From assembly GCA_907163345.1 (NCBI GenBank), contig CAJQUN010000040.1:1488001-1552000 (forward strand): a stretch of DNA of 64,000 bases, given 5' to 3'. Positions within the stretch are counted from its first letter, which is position 1. Each line of letters opens with the position of its first letter. Positions 35,397 to 48,200 of this stretch are shown here, in pieces. The notes under the pieces were generated by a model. It searched no databases and was not told where the DNA came from. It worked only from the letters and a program-made list of their open reading frames with translations. This DNA is from Haberlea rhodopensis (taxonomy: Eukaryota > Streptophyta > Magnoliopsida > Lamiales > Gesneriaceae). A program made the position numbers and the translations under genes.

Positions 35397-38355
35397 TAGA
35401 GATGTCAAACGGAGCCGATGGCACGAGGTACGGCACGGGCACGTGCACGACGCGGAGCGACACGGCACGTCCCATTTTACTACAGTGTCGTGCCGTACCA
35501 TGCACGGCCCGGAACATGGTCATGCCAGGCCAAGGGATGCCAGCCCGTGGGCTGACACGACACGATACTGTTTATTTTTTTAAAATTAATCAGCGATCGA
35601 TCGCCTAGAGGCAGTAGGCTATACACGGACTTGGCGATCGATCGCCACATAACTGGCGATCGATCGCCACATAACTGACGATCGATCGCCAATGGCCAAC
35701 ACTAACAAAAAAATGTCGTTCAAAGGCTTTTTTTTAAAAAAAAAAATCAAAGGCTTTTGTTTAAAAAAAAACCTTTTTTAAAAAAAAAAACTTTTTTTGT
35801 TGTTGTTGTTGTTGTTATATATAGGTGTGTGTTGAGTAAACATTTTATCCTCTCAATCTCTAAGCTCTATATACTTGAAACGCTATACTCTCAATTTGTT
35901 CACAAGAAGAAAGAATTCCGTCTTACGTTTGCCAATACAAACACAAGCAACAAAGCCAATACTCATCATAGCAAATATTTGGTAACTTTTATATTTGTTG
36001 CATTAGATAATTGTAGTTTATATACATAATGGCCGATTCATCTTATAATGTGAACTATGATGATGAAATCAATCAATTTCAAGAAAATAAAGAAAGCACA
36101 CAAAATATTCAATCATCAAGTAGAAGAACTTCAAAAAAAAGAAGAACTAGTAGTGTATGTCAACTATTCGATGTAGAAAATGTTGAGGGAAAGGGATCAA
36201 ATGCAGTTTGTAAAACATGTAAAAAAGATTATGCATATGCTTCTTCTGGTGGGACAGGTCATTTACTAAGACACATGGCTAAACATGAAAGAGAACCAAC
36301 CGATGGTAACCAAACTACTCTTTCACAATTCGATACTGGTAGTAGTAGTTCAAGTTTAGGTATTTTCACTTATAATGTTGAAAGAGATAGGAGAGAATTA
36401 GCTAAATACATAATATGGGCGGATAAATCTTTTTCAATGGGGGCGGATTGGCAATTCACTAATTATATTCATTTAGGTTTGCAACCTCAACATAAACGAT
36501 TTTCGAGGAATACTATTAAATCGGATGCATTCACAATTTTTAATGAATATAAAGTAAATTTAATTACGTATTTAGGTAATCTTTCATCAAAAATAGCACT
36601 AACAAGTGATATTTGGACAACTTATCTTGGCAATGCATCACATCTCTGTGTTATAGGACATTGGATTGACGATAACTGTGTGTTAAATAAAAAAAATTAG
36701 GTTTTACAAAAATTGATTGGCCTCATACGGGTGGAGTTATTTCTAATGCCATTATGCTATTTACTAATGAATATAATATTAGTAATAAAATCTTCTCTAT
36801 TTCATTTGATAATGCAACTAATAATACCGATGCAATTACTATATTAAAAACTTATTTGAAATCAATTTTAAATGGTGATCATTTTCATATTCGTTGTACA
36901 TGTAAATTTGTGTGTGTAAGATGGATTGAAACCACTTGAGCTTCATTTAGAAAAAATAAAGACGGCTCTTAAATTTCTTAACGGTTCAATTGCTAGAAAA
37001 CAAGACTTCAAAAATTTATGCATTTCTCAAGGTATTAATTATAAAGATTTTCCTTGTGATGTTCCTAATAGGTGGAATTCCACATATTTAATGTTGCAAG
37101 CATGTTTACCTTATAGAAATGTGATCACTTTATTTTTTAATGAAAGGATGACCGAACATTTTAATATTGAAAAAACTGATTGGGAAATTGCTTCTAATAT
37201 TTGTAATTTATAGAACATTTTTATGATACTACCAATTTATTTTCTGGCTGTTATTATCCAACTTCTTAAATATTTTTGAATAAAATTTATGAAATTAGTG
37301 AATGTTTTGCATTACATAGATCTGATCCGTCTTTTACAGGTATTGTTGAACCAATAGAGTATAAATTTAAAAATATTGAAAAATTATTCCTATGTTGAAT
37401 TGTTTGGAATCAATTCTGGATCCTAGATTAAACTTATATAGTGTAGAAATTATAATAGAATCTTATTACACCAACATGGCTTATGAAAATGTCAATATTA
37501 ATCAAGAGAAAGACCGCATTAATAAATGTTTGTTTGCTTTGTTTTCTTTATATGATTCGTTACATAATTCTAGATCAATTCCAATAAGAGAAAGTTGTAG
37601 TAGTGGTGCTAGTAGTAGTAAGAGTTCTCTGTGGACAATGTTAAGAAGAAGACCAGTAACTACTTCCGCTTCTTCTAGTTCTAGTTCTAATACATCTTCA
37701 TGTACTGAGCTTCAGTTATATCTAAACCAAGTCATAAATTTCAGTGAACTAGAATTAGAAACTTTTGATGTTTTGGCATGGTGGAAAGACAATGCTAGAC
37801 TTTGGCCAATACTTTCCATAATGACACGTGATCTACTAACTCCTCCAATATCCACAGTTCCATCGGAGTCTTGTTTTAGTGCAGGTGGAAGAGTCATTGA
37901 TGAAAAAGAAGTAGAACGAAACCAAACACTGTGGAGATGTGAATTCTTTTAAAGGATTGGTTGGATGCTGATAGCCGCTTACAAGATTTGGGAGGACATG
38001 ATGTTTCTTCAGATGAAAATGAAGAAAACTAACATATTTTTTAAACTCTTTTGTAATTTATTATTTTGTTTTGTTGAATGTAATTTGTAATTTTTCAATT
38101 CGTAGTCAATAAATTTTTATTTTAGAAGTATATTATGTCAATCTATATTTTTATAATATTATTATATTTATATAATTAAAATTTAAAAAAATTAAAAAAT
38201 ATGATTCGGACTGTACCGGGCTTGGCAAAAATGAAGACTGGACGTGCCAGACACGGCCGTCTCTGTTGCGGGTCATGCCGGCCCGGCACGAAACAGTGTC
38301 GGGCGGCACGATTTTGTGGGCCATGCTGGGCCGGCACGACCCGTTTGACATATTA
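35397..38355 (+). mobile_element. hAT transposon, family copy 1 (+ orientation)
   Basis: The left end is TAGAGATGTCAAACGG; the right end CCGTTTGACATATTA is its diverged complement. Flanking words CCTTAAAC and CTTAAAAC match at six of eight positions, an eroded hAT duplication. Subterminal regions are rich in GGCACG/CGTGCC. Before the transposase lies a cluster of CGATCGATCGCC palindromes (35590-35690). A second copy, with a perfect duplication, lies in the opposite orientation at 53318-56189. Confidence 0.8.
36029..38031 (+). pseudogene. hAT transposase relic, copy 1
   Basis: Starts MADSSYNVNYDDEINQF with an N-terminal BED zinc finger (CKTCKKDYAYASSGGTGHLL) around 36205-36260. Core words include LTSDIWTTYLGNASH, ISFDNATNNT and NRWNSTYLM. 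The C-terminal dimerisation part reads FDVLAWWKDNARLWPILS and TVPSESCFSAGGRV. The frame changes near 36690, 36920, 37210-37390 and 37930, so no active enzyme can be made. The frame that would finish the protein ends at TAA 38029-38031. Confidence 0.8.
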
Positions 38356-39120
38356 CTTAAAACTTAGTATAAATTGTGTGTGAGAATTGATTACACAAAG
38401 TCTTACGTATGGGTTACTAATTATATGTTGGCAGTATGAGAATTTCCTATTGTTAGTAAACACATATTTTTTAATTCTATATGATTTGCGATTTTCAAAA
38501 ATCGGATCGGACATAAAACCGATATTTTTATTGGTTATATGTTTGATTGGTTTAATCGGTTGAACCACTAATTCAACCGGTAATACCTTCAGCATTATGT
38601 GATACCGATTCAATCTGGTTTTCAAAACACCGGCGATTTGAACAAGTGTGGATACATAAAAAAAATTGAAAAGGTGGTTGATGTAGAACTTATTGTTATT
38701 ACATAGTCATTATTGACTCATTATAGGTTCATGGTATGGTTTATCGAGAATATATTACTGCCTCGTCTAATTCAGAATTATTATTTAAGGGGAATAATAA
38801 CATAAAAAATTGGAGGGTAAAAAAACTTAAGACGAAAAAAATACAATTTTTGGGGCATACACGATCACTATATAATTATTTTACGTACAACAAAACATGC
38901 ACATACATATATAAAATTTGACATGAAAAATGAATACATCATACAAGAGAAATAGATTGAATAAGCCTCATCTACAAAAAATTGCCAAAAACCCAATATT
39001 TCCATTAATCGACTTTATTCTAATACCACACTATAGATCAAGGGCTGCAAAGGCAACGGCCGAGCCACACTCGGCAAAAGGGGTAAGTGCCCCCGCGAAA
39101 AAAAATTTATCACCTAAATT
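38356..39120. other. Gene-free stretch
   Basis: AT-rich. At 38500-38640 there are AACCGGT/GGTTGAACC words like the subterminal repeats of hAT MITEs, but ends were not found. No coding signal. Confidence 0.4.
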
Positions 39121-39123
39121 TTT

Positions 39124-39413
39124 TTTTGAAAAAATTGTAATTTACCAAAATTACAACTTTTTTCTCCAAAATTATATTTTACTCTTCTAAAATTATAATT
39201 TATTTAATATTTTTATCCATACCAAATCTCCTACGTCGTCCCCTGTTGAAAGGAGACCGCATATACTTTTTTGAAAAAATTGTAATTTACCAAAATTACA
39301 ATTTTTTTCTCCAAAATTATATTTTACCCTTCTAAAATTATAATTTATTTAATATTTTTATCCATACCAAATCTCCTACGTCGTCCCCTATTGAAAGGGG
39401 ACCGCATATACTT
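39124..39413. repeat. 145-bp direct tandem duplication
   Basis: Two nearly identical copies, about 39124-39268 and 39269-39413, each containing TTTACCAAAATTACAA, CCATACCAAATCTCCTACG and GACCGCATATAC. The few mismatches indicate a young duplication. The content is non-coding. Confidence 0.85.
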
Positions 39414-39679
39414 TTTCATACGATAACGAAACTATAAAAGTGTCGTTCTATATTGGTACATGTAGCACACGAGAATAATCGAGAGAATCTGAGAAGGACG
39501 GGGTCCCCTTTAATGATATGTCGATTGCTTAAATTAAAAAAAAATCCAAATAGGAAAAAGGAATCGAAATCAATTTAGCTGGGTGTGATATGTTATTTGA
39601 AGATTCTAATATGTGAATTGAAACCAAAAGAAACTATATGTATTTTTATTTCTTTTAAGAAAATAAAACCTCCATTGGC

Positions 39680-40990
39680 GGAGTGTTGGGCAAACCCCAA
39701 CCTATTTATTAATAAACATAAATAAAAGCGTAATACAAGAGAGGGGGACTATGCCAAACCTTCAAATATAAACAATTCCACAAATTTACTTCTAGTTCTA
39801 AGATAAGACATCCCAAGCCTATCTAATATACTTAGACCTAAGATCTTGTTATCCAACATACCTACGTAATCACACAATATCACCGATCTTCAAGTCCTCG
39901 ATTAGCCAAAGCATCACCCACTACATGATCTTATGAGTAATGCAAATAGGATAATTCAAGAGAAAGACTTGAATTACACTCAAAATATTACACAAATCCC
40001 ATTGAGTACGAGATGTCTTGATAATTGACATAGCAACCATAGAATCAAATGATGCCTTCTACCGCCGATTCTCCTGGATTTCCTCTCGAACATCCATCAA
40101 TGTTCAATTTATAAAATCTAAAAATGGGTTTACGCCATATAACCACATTATGAACTACCATTTTCACTCTTGAAATAGAAATATTCCAGTTCTTTGCCAT
40201 GATAGAATAATCATGCCACTGATCAAAATTAAGCATCGGAGCACATAATCGGATGTCTTTTTATTTTTGCAAATATACTCTTCAAAGAGCAAGCAATACC
40301 ACGAGGTTTAGACTCATTTCTACTACTCCACAAGAACCACAAGAGTAGAAATTGAATAATTTCTTTAACATGCCAACTTTTCTTCCAAGAATTTCCCATC
40401 TTCCAATCAAGTAAATGGATTATGCACACGAAATTTGCCTCCATAATGTAACCATAATGGACGAGATATCGGACCATTATAAAACAAATGATCAAAGGTT
40501 TCATGTTTATTGCAACATTGACATTTAGATGCCAAATTTATCCCTCTAGATTGCAGAATTTCATCAATTGGTAGTCTCCGAGAAAGAAATCTCCAACAAA
40601 AGAAAGATCCTGTTAATTTGAGAGCCGGATTCCAATAAGGTACGTATATAGGATTTGGTGGTTTCCCACGCAGATTTGGTGGTGAAATATCCATTGTTGC
40701 TATGCTTCCAAATGAAATATCTTCTGTTAATCCACGAATTGGTACCTAAAGGATAATGTTAATCATGTGTCCAGGAACCACTACCGACAACTTAGTAACA
40801 TCCAATCTTCCATTAGTCCAAAAATCCTTTACTAGCACTGATTGAGGGCCAATAACAGAACATATAGAGGATAATGGACCCTCTGAAATCCATGAATCAT
40901 CCCAAAAATAAACATGTAGTACAAAATTTATGTGTTGTGTATCTTAGGAAGGTAACAAGCAAAAAACAACAAACGACTTTGTAGTAGAAA
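39680..40990 (-). pseudogene. LINE (non-LTR retrotransposon) 3' end: zinc-binding and RNase H
   Basis: Minus-strand frames give the reverse-transcriptase zinc-binding region (CWRFLSRRLPIDEILQSRGI, then CQCCNKHETFDHLF) at about 40690-40470, a W-rich stretch at 40500-40230, and the start of RNase H (FYKLNIDGCSRGNPGES) near 40110. The words VGDALANRG, near the RNase H end, can be read about 39910. Stops and frame changes separate them. The 5' part, with endonuclease and reverse transcriptase, is lost at about 41030, where a copia relic begins. Confidence 0.8.
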
Positions 40991-41042
40991 TATTGAGGCG
41001 AGATATGGAATCCCATCCTTAAGACAATATTGTTTCGCTACG

Positions 41043-43010
41043 GTGCTAACGGTTCAAGTGACAATTTGTATCCCAAGATACAACGGCTATGATTTGTGAT
41101 TTGAGGAGATTTGTGATCGGAGCACTCCAAATCACAAATCCTTTAAAACACAAAGGTTTAAAAGCGCTCAATATTATACAATGATGAAGATCCATAAAAT
41201 TACTCAAATTTTGATCTTCAATCTGATGTGAATTTCTAAATTTCATGTTAAACAAGTGAGTGAATTGTTATATTTATAGTAAACCAAAAGATATGTTCAA
41301 ATGGACTCCATTTGGAGGCACCACGTCGCGAAAAATCGCACCCAAACATGAATGGACACACCATTCCACGCAACAGACACATGGCTAGATCGATCGGAGC
41401 CTGGTACTCGATCAATCGGGCCCTTGTTTTCAACAAATCAAAAACTTCTGGCTTTCTCGATCGATCGAGGCCTTGTCCTCGATCGATCGAGCTGCTATAA
41501 TATTTTTTTCTTTTTCTTTGATTTAATTAAAATTTTCAACAATCCTCCACATGAATTAAATTAATGCATGTATGCAATTGAGCTCTTTTAACGAACTATT
41601 ATGGCATCCAGAGAGATTGCTTGCGGCTTTGAATCTTCAGTAATAGTATTCAATCGGATTTACTTGACTCAATAATGAACTTATAGTCTTGAACTATTTA
41701 GTCGTTGGTGTAAACCTGGACAATTGAACACACACCATAACAATTCTAACATTCGTATTGGTTTCTTACGGTTATGTCCATTCTAGCCTTGGACCACGCG
41801 TGGTTTCATAAGTGCTTTCCATTTTTGAAGCGGTCACACTTCGCACTCACGTAGGTGATCTCGTAGAAGAGTATCTCGCTATACTTCAACGATATTCTTA
41901 TATATTTTAGGAATCATTAAAGGTCTTTTGTCTATCATCATACACATTTTACAGGCTACACCCCTTATCATAGGAATGTGTTGAAGATTGATCTCCAAGG
42001 TGTTTATACAATCTCATAATTTAGTTGTCCATTTTGAACCTTGATATTGGGATTTCCAGTCAACAAGGTTGGGTATCCACTATGAGATTTTGATTATAGG
42101 GTTTTAACCCCATTACCATCGATAAACTTCAATATGATCTCTCGGTTAACCATTTCATCCGCGGATCAGCGGTTTCACATAATCCCTCGTGATTATGCCA
42201 CTAGAGATCATTTTGTCATATAGCATTAGCGCAACACATTTTAGTTGCATGCACATGATTTTTCTCTAACAACTTATAAAGTCATTCGGCCGAAGAAGCT
42301 TTATATGTTTTGCATAGACAATTTTCCACAACAATATATCTGCAGTTTTAGTAATCACATTACCCCATTAGCTTCATTTTATCTTTTTATAATATTTTCA
42401 TCATTGAATTTTTAAGCGTTGTTAATGCGTTATTTCTTACAAAATTTGAGACCAGAAGAAATACTCAACTTTAATTCACAATTCAAAAATTTTAAGTGCA
42501 TAGATTCTGTAAAAATTACAAGTTCAAGATTCTATTTCTCACAAACTTGAAATTTAAACACAAAGTTTAAAATTTGAAACTCGAATTAATCCTTGATTTT
42601 TATTCTCCAAATGTCTTGGAAACTTTAATTCCAAGTATTGTTCTTGATTCACACATTTCAAAAATATGTCGTTAATATTTTTCTTTGTTACTTGATGATT
42701 GCTTCTCCAATGAGCATATCATCAATACACAAGCATACTTATGCTTAGGAGTGTACACATTTATCACACCCGTTGATCCATTTGACAACATTATTTGTCA
42801 AGCTTCATGTCACTAATTTGACGGTTGTTATGACTTCACTTTAGCCTTCATATTTCTAGTTTAGCCAAGTATTCCCACATTTCAAATATTGTAAGAAACT
42901 CTTTTTTCCTCCAGTCACAAGGTTTTCATGACAAGAAGTTAGAAATCCCATTGAACACGACCATATGCTTTAGCCATGTCAAGTTTGAGAATTGCATATA
43001 TATTTTTCAG
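41043..43010 (-). mobile_element. Copia-like relic: LTR plus 3' internal part
   Basis: On the minus strand an LTR of about 500 bp begins TGTTGAAAATT at 41541 and runs to about 41043. It is preceded by the purine tract ATGTGGAGGATTG, just as in the element at 7308-12083. The internal part up to 43000 has the same layout as 10150-11370: the words CATGCATTAATTTAATTCATG next to the purine tract, and AATTTCAAGTTTGTGAGAA-type filler at 42470-42620. The LTR holds CGATCGATCG words at 41390-41490. No frame is intact and no second LTR was found. Confidence 0.6.
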
Positions 43011-43371
43011 CTAGAGCACAAGAATCGAATCGAATAAAAAACTATTTTTTAAAATTTGTTTACATGATAGTACATTAAAATGTCCCTACAATTTAAGTCC
43101 AAAAGTATTCAGTGATCTGGTTTAGTCCCTAAAGTTTTTTTTAAAAAATCACGATTCAGTCCCTTATATAAAGTCGACCGTGAGAAACAAATGGAGAGGG
43201 ACTAGTTCGAGAATATAATAGTTAAAAATTGATCAAGAAATTTGATTTAACAAATACATATATTGGTTTACATGCATATATCATATAACGGGGCTAGAAT
43301 AAAATAAATTATGGATGCCATGTCAGTTAGACGATATGCCTAGGGTAACTATATTACATCATAATGTATAA

Positions 43372-44402
43372 TAGACATGACCACGGTTCGTGAACCGCCG
43401 ATCGACGGTTCAGAATCGCCGGTTCGACGGTTCAAAAGAGCTCGACCCTTAACTTTAACCTTCGTAGATGGTTCCGGTTACGGTTCGTGAACCACCGGTT
43501 ACGATTACGGTTACGGTTAACAACCGGTTATGGTTACGGTTCGATCCTTATATTTTTTAAATTAAAGAAATTACAATTAAACTTTTTATTTAAACAATTT
43601 AAAACTTACTATAAAAGAATCATAAAAAAGAACAAAGGAAATGTAACGTGGGAGAGAATTTGAACTTTATAAGTTGCAATTAACTCTCTATATTCATATG
43701 AATCATTTAGCGATTTTTAGTTCAACGTGTGGGTATATCTAGTGGAAATTTTCTACATCGTATGCCATTAATCTTACAAAATTTACCCCATTATTCCATC
43801 AAACTCGATGGGATCACAAATAAGATAATGTCATTTTAATTGATTGGATCTGATTATCTAACGAAACTAATTACATATGAAATTGGTCTGAAACATATAT
43901 AATGTTGATACAAATGATATTGGTATGAAACATTTACAATTATGATACTAATTACATATGAAATCCGTATGAAACATATACAACTTTGGTACTAATTATA
44001 AAAGAGTTTGGTATGAAACATTTACAATTATGATACTAATTACATATGAAATTGGTATGAAAAATATACAACTTTGGTACTAATTACAAATGATATTAGT
44101 ATGAAGCATTTATAATTATGATAACTAATTACTTATGAAATTAAATTGTTATTCTTTCAACTTATTTCCTCTTTTCAAATCCCAGGTTCCAACCGTCGGT
44201 TCCACACTTTTTTTTTAATTATTTATTATTTTAAATTAAATTGTGTTGTTGAGAATTCGAACCCATGAACCGTAACCGGCCCGTACAGTGACGGGCCGGT
44301 TACGGTTCCGAACCGTTGAACCAGGTCAACGGGTAACCGACCCATTGACCCGGTTACGGTCCGGCACGGGCCACGGTTATTATATAACCGTGGCCATGTC
44401 TA
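43372..44402. mobile_element. hAT-type MITE with internal tandem repeats
   Basis: The ends TAGACATGACCACGGTT and AACCGTGGCCATGTCTA are inverted repeats. They are flanked by ATGTATAA (43364-43371) and GTGTATAA (44403-44410), seven of eight matching. Subterminal regions are full of GGTTACGGTT/AACCGGTT words. At 43860-44150 an AT-rich unit of about 88 bp, itself two similar halves (ACTAATTACATATGAAAT...), repeats about three times. No coding sequence. Confidence 0.8.
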
Positions 44403-44410
44403 GTGTATAA

Positions 44411-45203
44411 TCATAAAATGATTATATAACTCCTAACCTAAAAAATAAAAATAAACATTGTTAAATACCATAAATTCAATAATAATTAAAAATATATCAT
44501 ACTTTAACAAGTATTTTAAGTAATTATGAAGATAAAGAACTACCACTTAAATATGATAATATAAAAGACTAAAATGATAAAGTGACAAACATAAAATGCC
44601 AAAAATATATTTTCCTGAAATTTAAGTTTCATGTAATAACTATGCCTGAATATACAAAAATATGATGAAAAATAATTTCTTAAAGATTAAATTGGTAAAT
44701 TGGTAAATCCCTACACACACTATTATAGATTCTTTGTACGCGGCGGCCGGACCCTGACTCTCTAACGCACCCTCTCGTTTTCTCCTAAGGGTTAGAACTT
44801 AGAAACCAATATTAAAATCCCAATTACATAATTTTTTTGGTGTCTTCTCTTCTCTCTCATCATAAATTCTATAATAAAATAGATAAACAAAGACTAAATT
44901 CACATTCACGGTATGTTATTAAATGATTCTTTCAAGTGAACAAAAGTTTATTCCATTTGGTTGATTCCTACTTAGATTCTTTTATTCTCTTCTTCCGGAT
45001 CTCTCTATGCTTTGACAAAAACCTATTCTTCCATTTAATACCTCTTCTTCTGGTCCAAAGCCATTACAAAACTGAACTTAAACTCCATTTTCTCGGCTTA
45101 ATCATCCTATAAACCTGGGAGTTGAAAAGAGGAAATAAGTTGAAAGAAGAACAATTTTTTGTATCAAGAGAATCAATCCATTCCAAAAGAAATTTAATCA
45201 GAA
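44411..45203. other. HHO promoter and 5' leader region
   Basis: The first 300 bases are AT-rich. Around 44735-44870 the composition changes to CT-rich words (GACTCTCTAACGC, CTCTTCTCTCTCATC), which look like a plant 5' leader. No definite TATA box could be chosen. Confidence 0.4.
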
Positions 45204-48200
45204 ATGTTGTTTAATAGCCTTAATCACCTTGTTTTTGCAGAGAACAAGCAGATATGCAAAGATTATATCCATGCTTTGGAGGAGGAACGTGGCAAGATTC
45301 AAGTTTTCCAGCGTGAACTACCTCTTTGTCTGGAGCTTGTCACTCAAGGTGTGTTGTGTTTCAGTTGCAAAATAATAATAAAATTGGTCTCGAATTTCGG
45401 CTGGATAAATAAGTAATATCTGGTGTCATGTTACCGACGCTATATTAGTAATTCAGTGAAAATCGGACTAAATATGCAAAAATAACAAATTACCAAAAAT
45501 TTATTTAGTCCGTCCCTCCGTCTTACAGTACCTTCCATTTTTCTTGGATTTATTTACTATCTAACGTGAAGAGATTTAGGTACCATTTTCTGTTCAGTTT
45601 TGCTGTTGTTTCTCTATTTTTTTAATGGTTTAGTGGATGTGGGATTTTTGGGATTTGGCAGCAATTGAGGCATGCAAGCAGCAGTTAAAAGGAACAGAAA
45701 GCAATTATATTACAAATGTGCACTCTTCATGTTCGGAACTGACATCGAGTGTGTTACCAATTTTGGAGGAATTTATTCCTATAAAAAGAGTTTATGGTAA
45801 TTCTGATGGTGAAGAAGAAGAACCCCAGAAGACAAAAAATGACAAGAATTCCAAGAAATCAGACTGGCTTAAATCTGTTCAGTTATGGAATCAAACTCCA
45901 GATCCACCCGCCAAATTGGTGGTGAATAGAGATGGAATTGCTGGTGCATTTCATCCATTCAAGAAAGAGAAAAGTTGTGGCACTGCTCCAACTCCATCTG
46001 CACAAGTGCCGCTGGTTTCCACCAGTTCTACTGCGGAAAACAGTGGCGGCCGCGGCGGCGGAAGTAAGAAGGAAGAAAAAGAAGGGCAGTCTCAGAGAAA
46101 GCCAAGAAGATCTTGGTCACCTGAGCTACATAGAAGATTCTTGCAAGCCCTTCAACAATTAGGTGGTCCAGATGGTATACACTTTTAATAAAAAAAATTT
46201 AAAAATAATTTATATAATTTGTATTCAAATATATTAAATTTGTGGATTTGTTATTGTTGCTTGAATTATGCAGTTGCAACACCAAAATTAATTAGGGAGT
46301 TTATGAAGGTTGATGGGATCACAAATGATGAAGTTAAAAGTCATCTACAGGTTTGTGTTCGTACAAATCCATCCTTTTTCTTACGTTTTTTGTTTTACCT
46401 TTTCAAATATTGTCGTGGAAAAGTGGAAATCTCGTGTTCCTAAAGGCGACTTCCAATTAATAATTTTATTTTCGTCCATATTTCGCTATATAGTCTACTT
46501 CTGCACCAAATGTGAATTTATCTCCACCCATTACTGCACTTTGTTTTTTTTTCTTAAGAATATTTTTAGAATATTTCATATTATTTTATTCCATCAAATA
46601 TATACTTCTCTTTTTTTGAAAAGTATCGAATATATACTTATATAATCATTTTTATATTACATATTGCTACGAGCTTCTAGTTCGAATGATATCGTATGTC
46701 CCAAAAATGGAAAATGTTTAAAAGTTTGAGACATGTTAACTCTATCCCAAATTTTATATAGTGTGATAACAATATATTTCATTCTTATAAATTTTGAATA
46801 TTATTTAAGAAATATATGAAAAAAATAATTATTATTTTAAGAGGAAATTAGGAAAAACTCCCCAAACTTACTTTCCATTTTGGATTTAGTCACCAATATA
46901 AGATTTCAAAGATATTCATCTCTAGTTTAGAATAAACGTGTTGTTTACTCACTCCCTTCTTTTTTAAGACCACAATACCCTTAAATATATGAATTTCTAT
47001 GCAAGGGCCTTAATGAACATGAGATCTTTCAGTTTCTGTCATCTAAAGAAAACTCAAGAGCATATTTTTGCAAAGGACTCACAGTTCACGATAAATTTTA
47101 GCCCTAAAATTTCTTTATTCTATGTAAAATAAATAACATGATCATCATGCTTCCGAATTACAATAAAATCTTAACAACTGAAACATACAATTTTGACCAT
47201 AACGGCACCGGGTGAGGTGAGTTGCAAAGCCACCTGTCGGAAATTTATAGCCCCCAGACTGTTTTACGAATGACTCATCACCATCTAACCTCAGCCCCTC
47301 AGGCGAGGTTAGTCTGCAAGTTATCCGACTACTCCAGAAATCGCACAGCACAGCCCTAATTCGTTTCCTACCTTAGGGAGTAAATTATAATCAAGATATA
47401 AGAAAGATTTAAAGAAATATGTGAGATAGATGGACAACAGTCTTTATTTTATCTGAAAATACTTATAATATATATTACATTAAACATCTACTTTTGGGAG
47501 GAGACGAATTTGTTTAGCCTCTCATATAGATGAGGCTTGACTTAAGAATAGATAAACTGAAATACAAAACAGTATTATAAATGATTACAAAAGAAAGAAA
47601 GAAAGAAAGAAATTATTACCAAGCAAAGCAAGTTGAAAGATTACAAAGTTTGGAGACTACAATTTTTATTCTCAGAAAACTATGGAGAATTTTTGATGTC
47701 CTTAGCTTCATGAATGAGTGCCTTTATATACTCATGAATCTGGACTTCAACTTCCGATTCCAAATCTTGATAATCTTTGAGTGCACCAAACTTTCACGTG
47801 GTGTGACATTTTTGTCTGTGTGTGCCAAATTTTGACGTGAGTGATCCACTATTTTTGTCCGAGTGCGTTGAACAATTACCGCACTATCTTTTAATGGTCC
47901 ACTCATTTTCCTTTGTCGGAGAATCTTTACATTATTGGTTTTTGTGGTCCCCGAGCTTTAGAAAAACGGGCTCTCTTGTTAGTAGGTCTTTTGTCTTTTC
48001 CTGCATCTGATCTGTCGGGTTTGGATCGAATCCTTTCCCGAACATTGGTTCTTTCTGCTCCGGGCATGCTTGGCAAATACGATCTATCCATCGGTCAATG
48101 TGTGACATGTTGCAGAATTTTCGATAAGTTTCTTTTCCCCCCAAAATCTTGTTTTCACAAAGAATTCTTCTTTTTGTTTCAAAGAGTTCTTTGGTAAATC

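Noticed and set aside
43860..44150. Regularly spaced repeats considered as a CRISPR-like array
   Set aside because: Units are contiguous AT-rich tandem repeats inside a hAT MITE of a plant genome; there are no unique spacers.
47145..47351. 68-codon minus-strand frame in the HHO intron
   Set aside because: Higher GC than its flanks but no recognisable domain; may be a fragment of another repeat.
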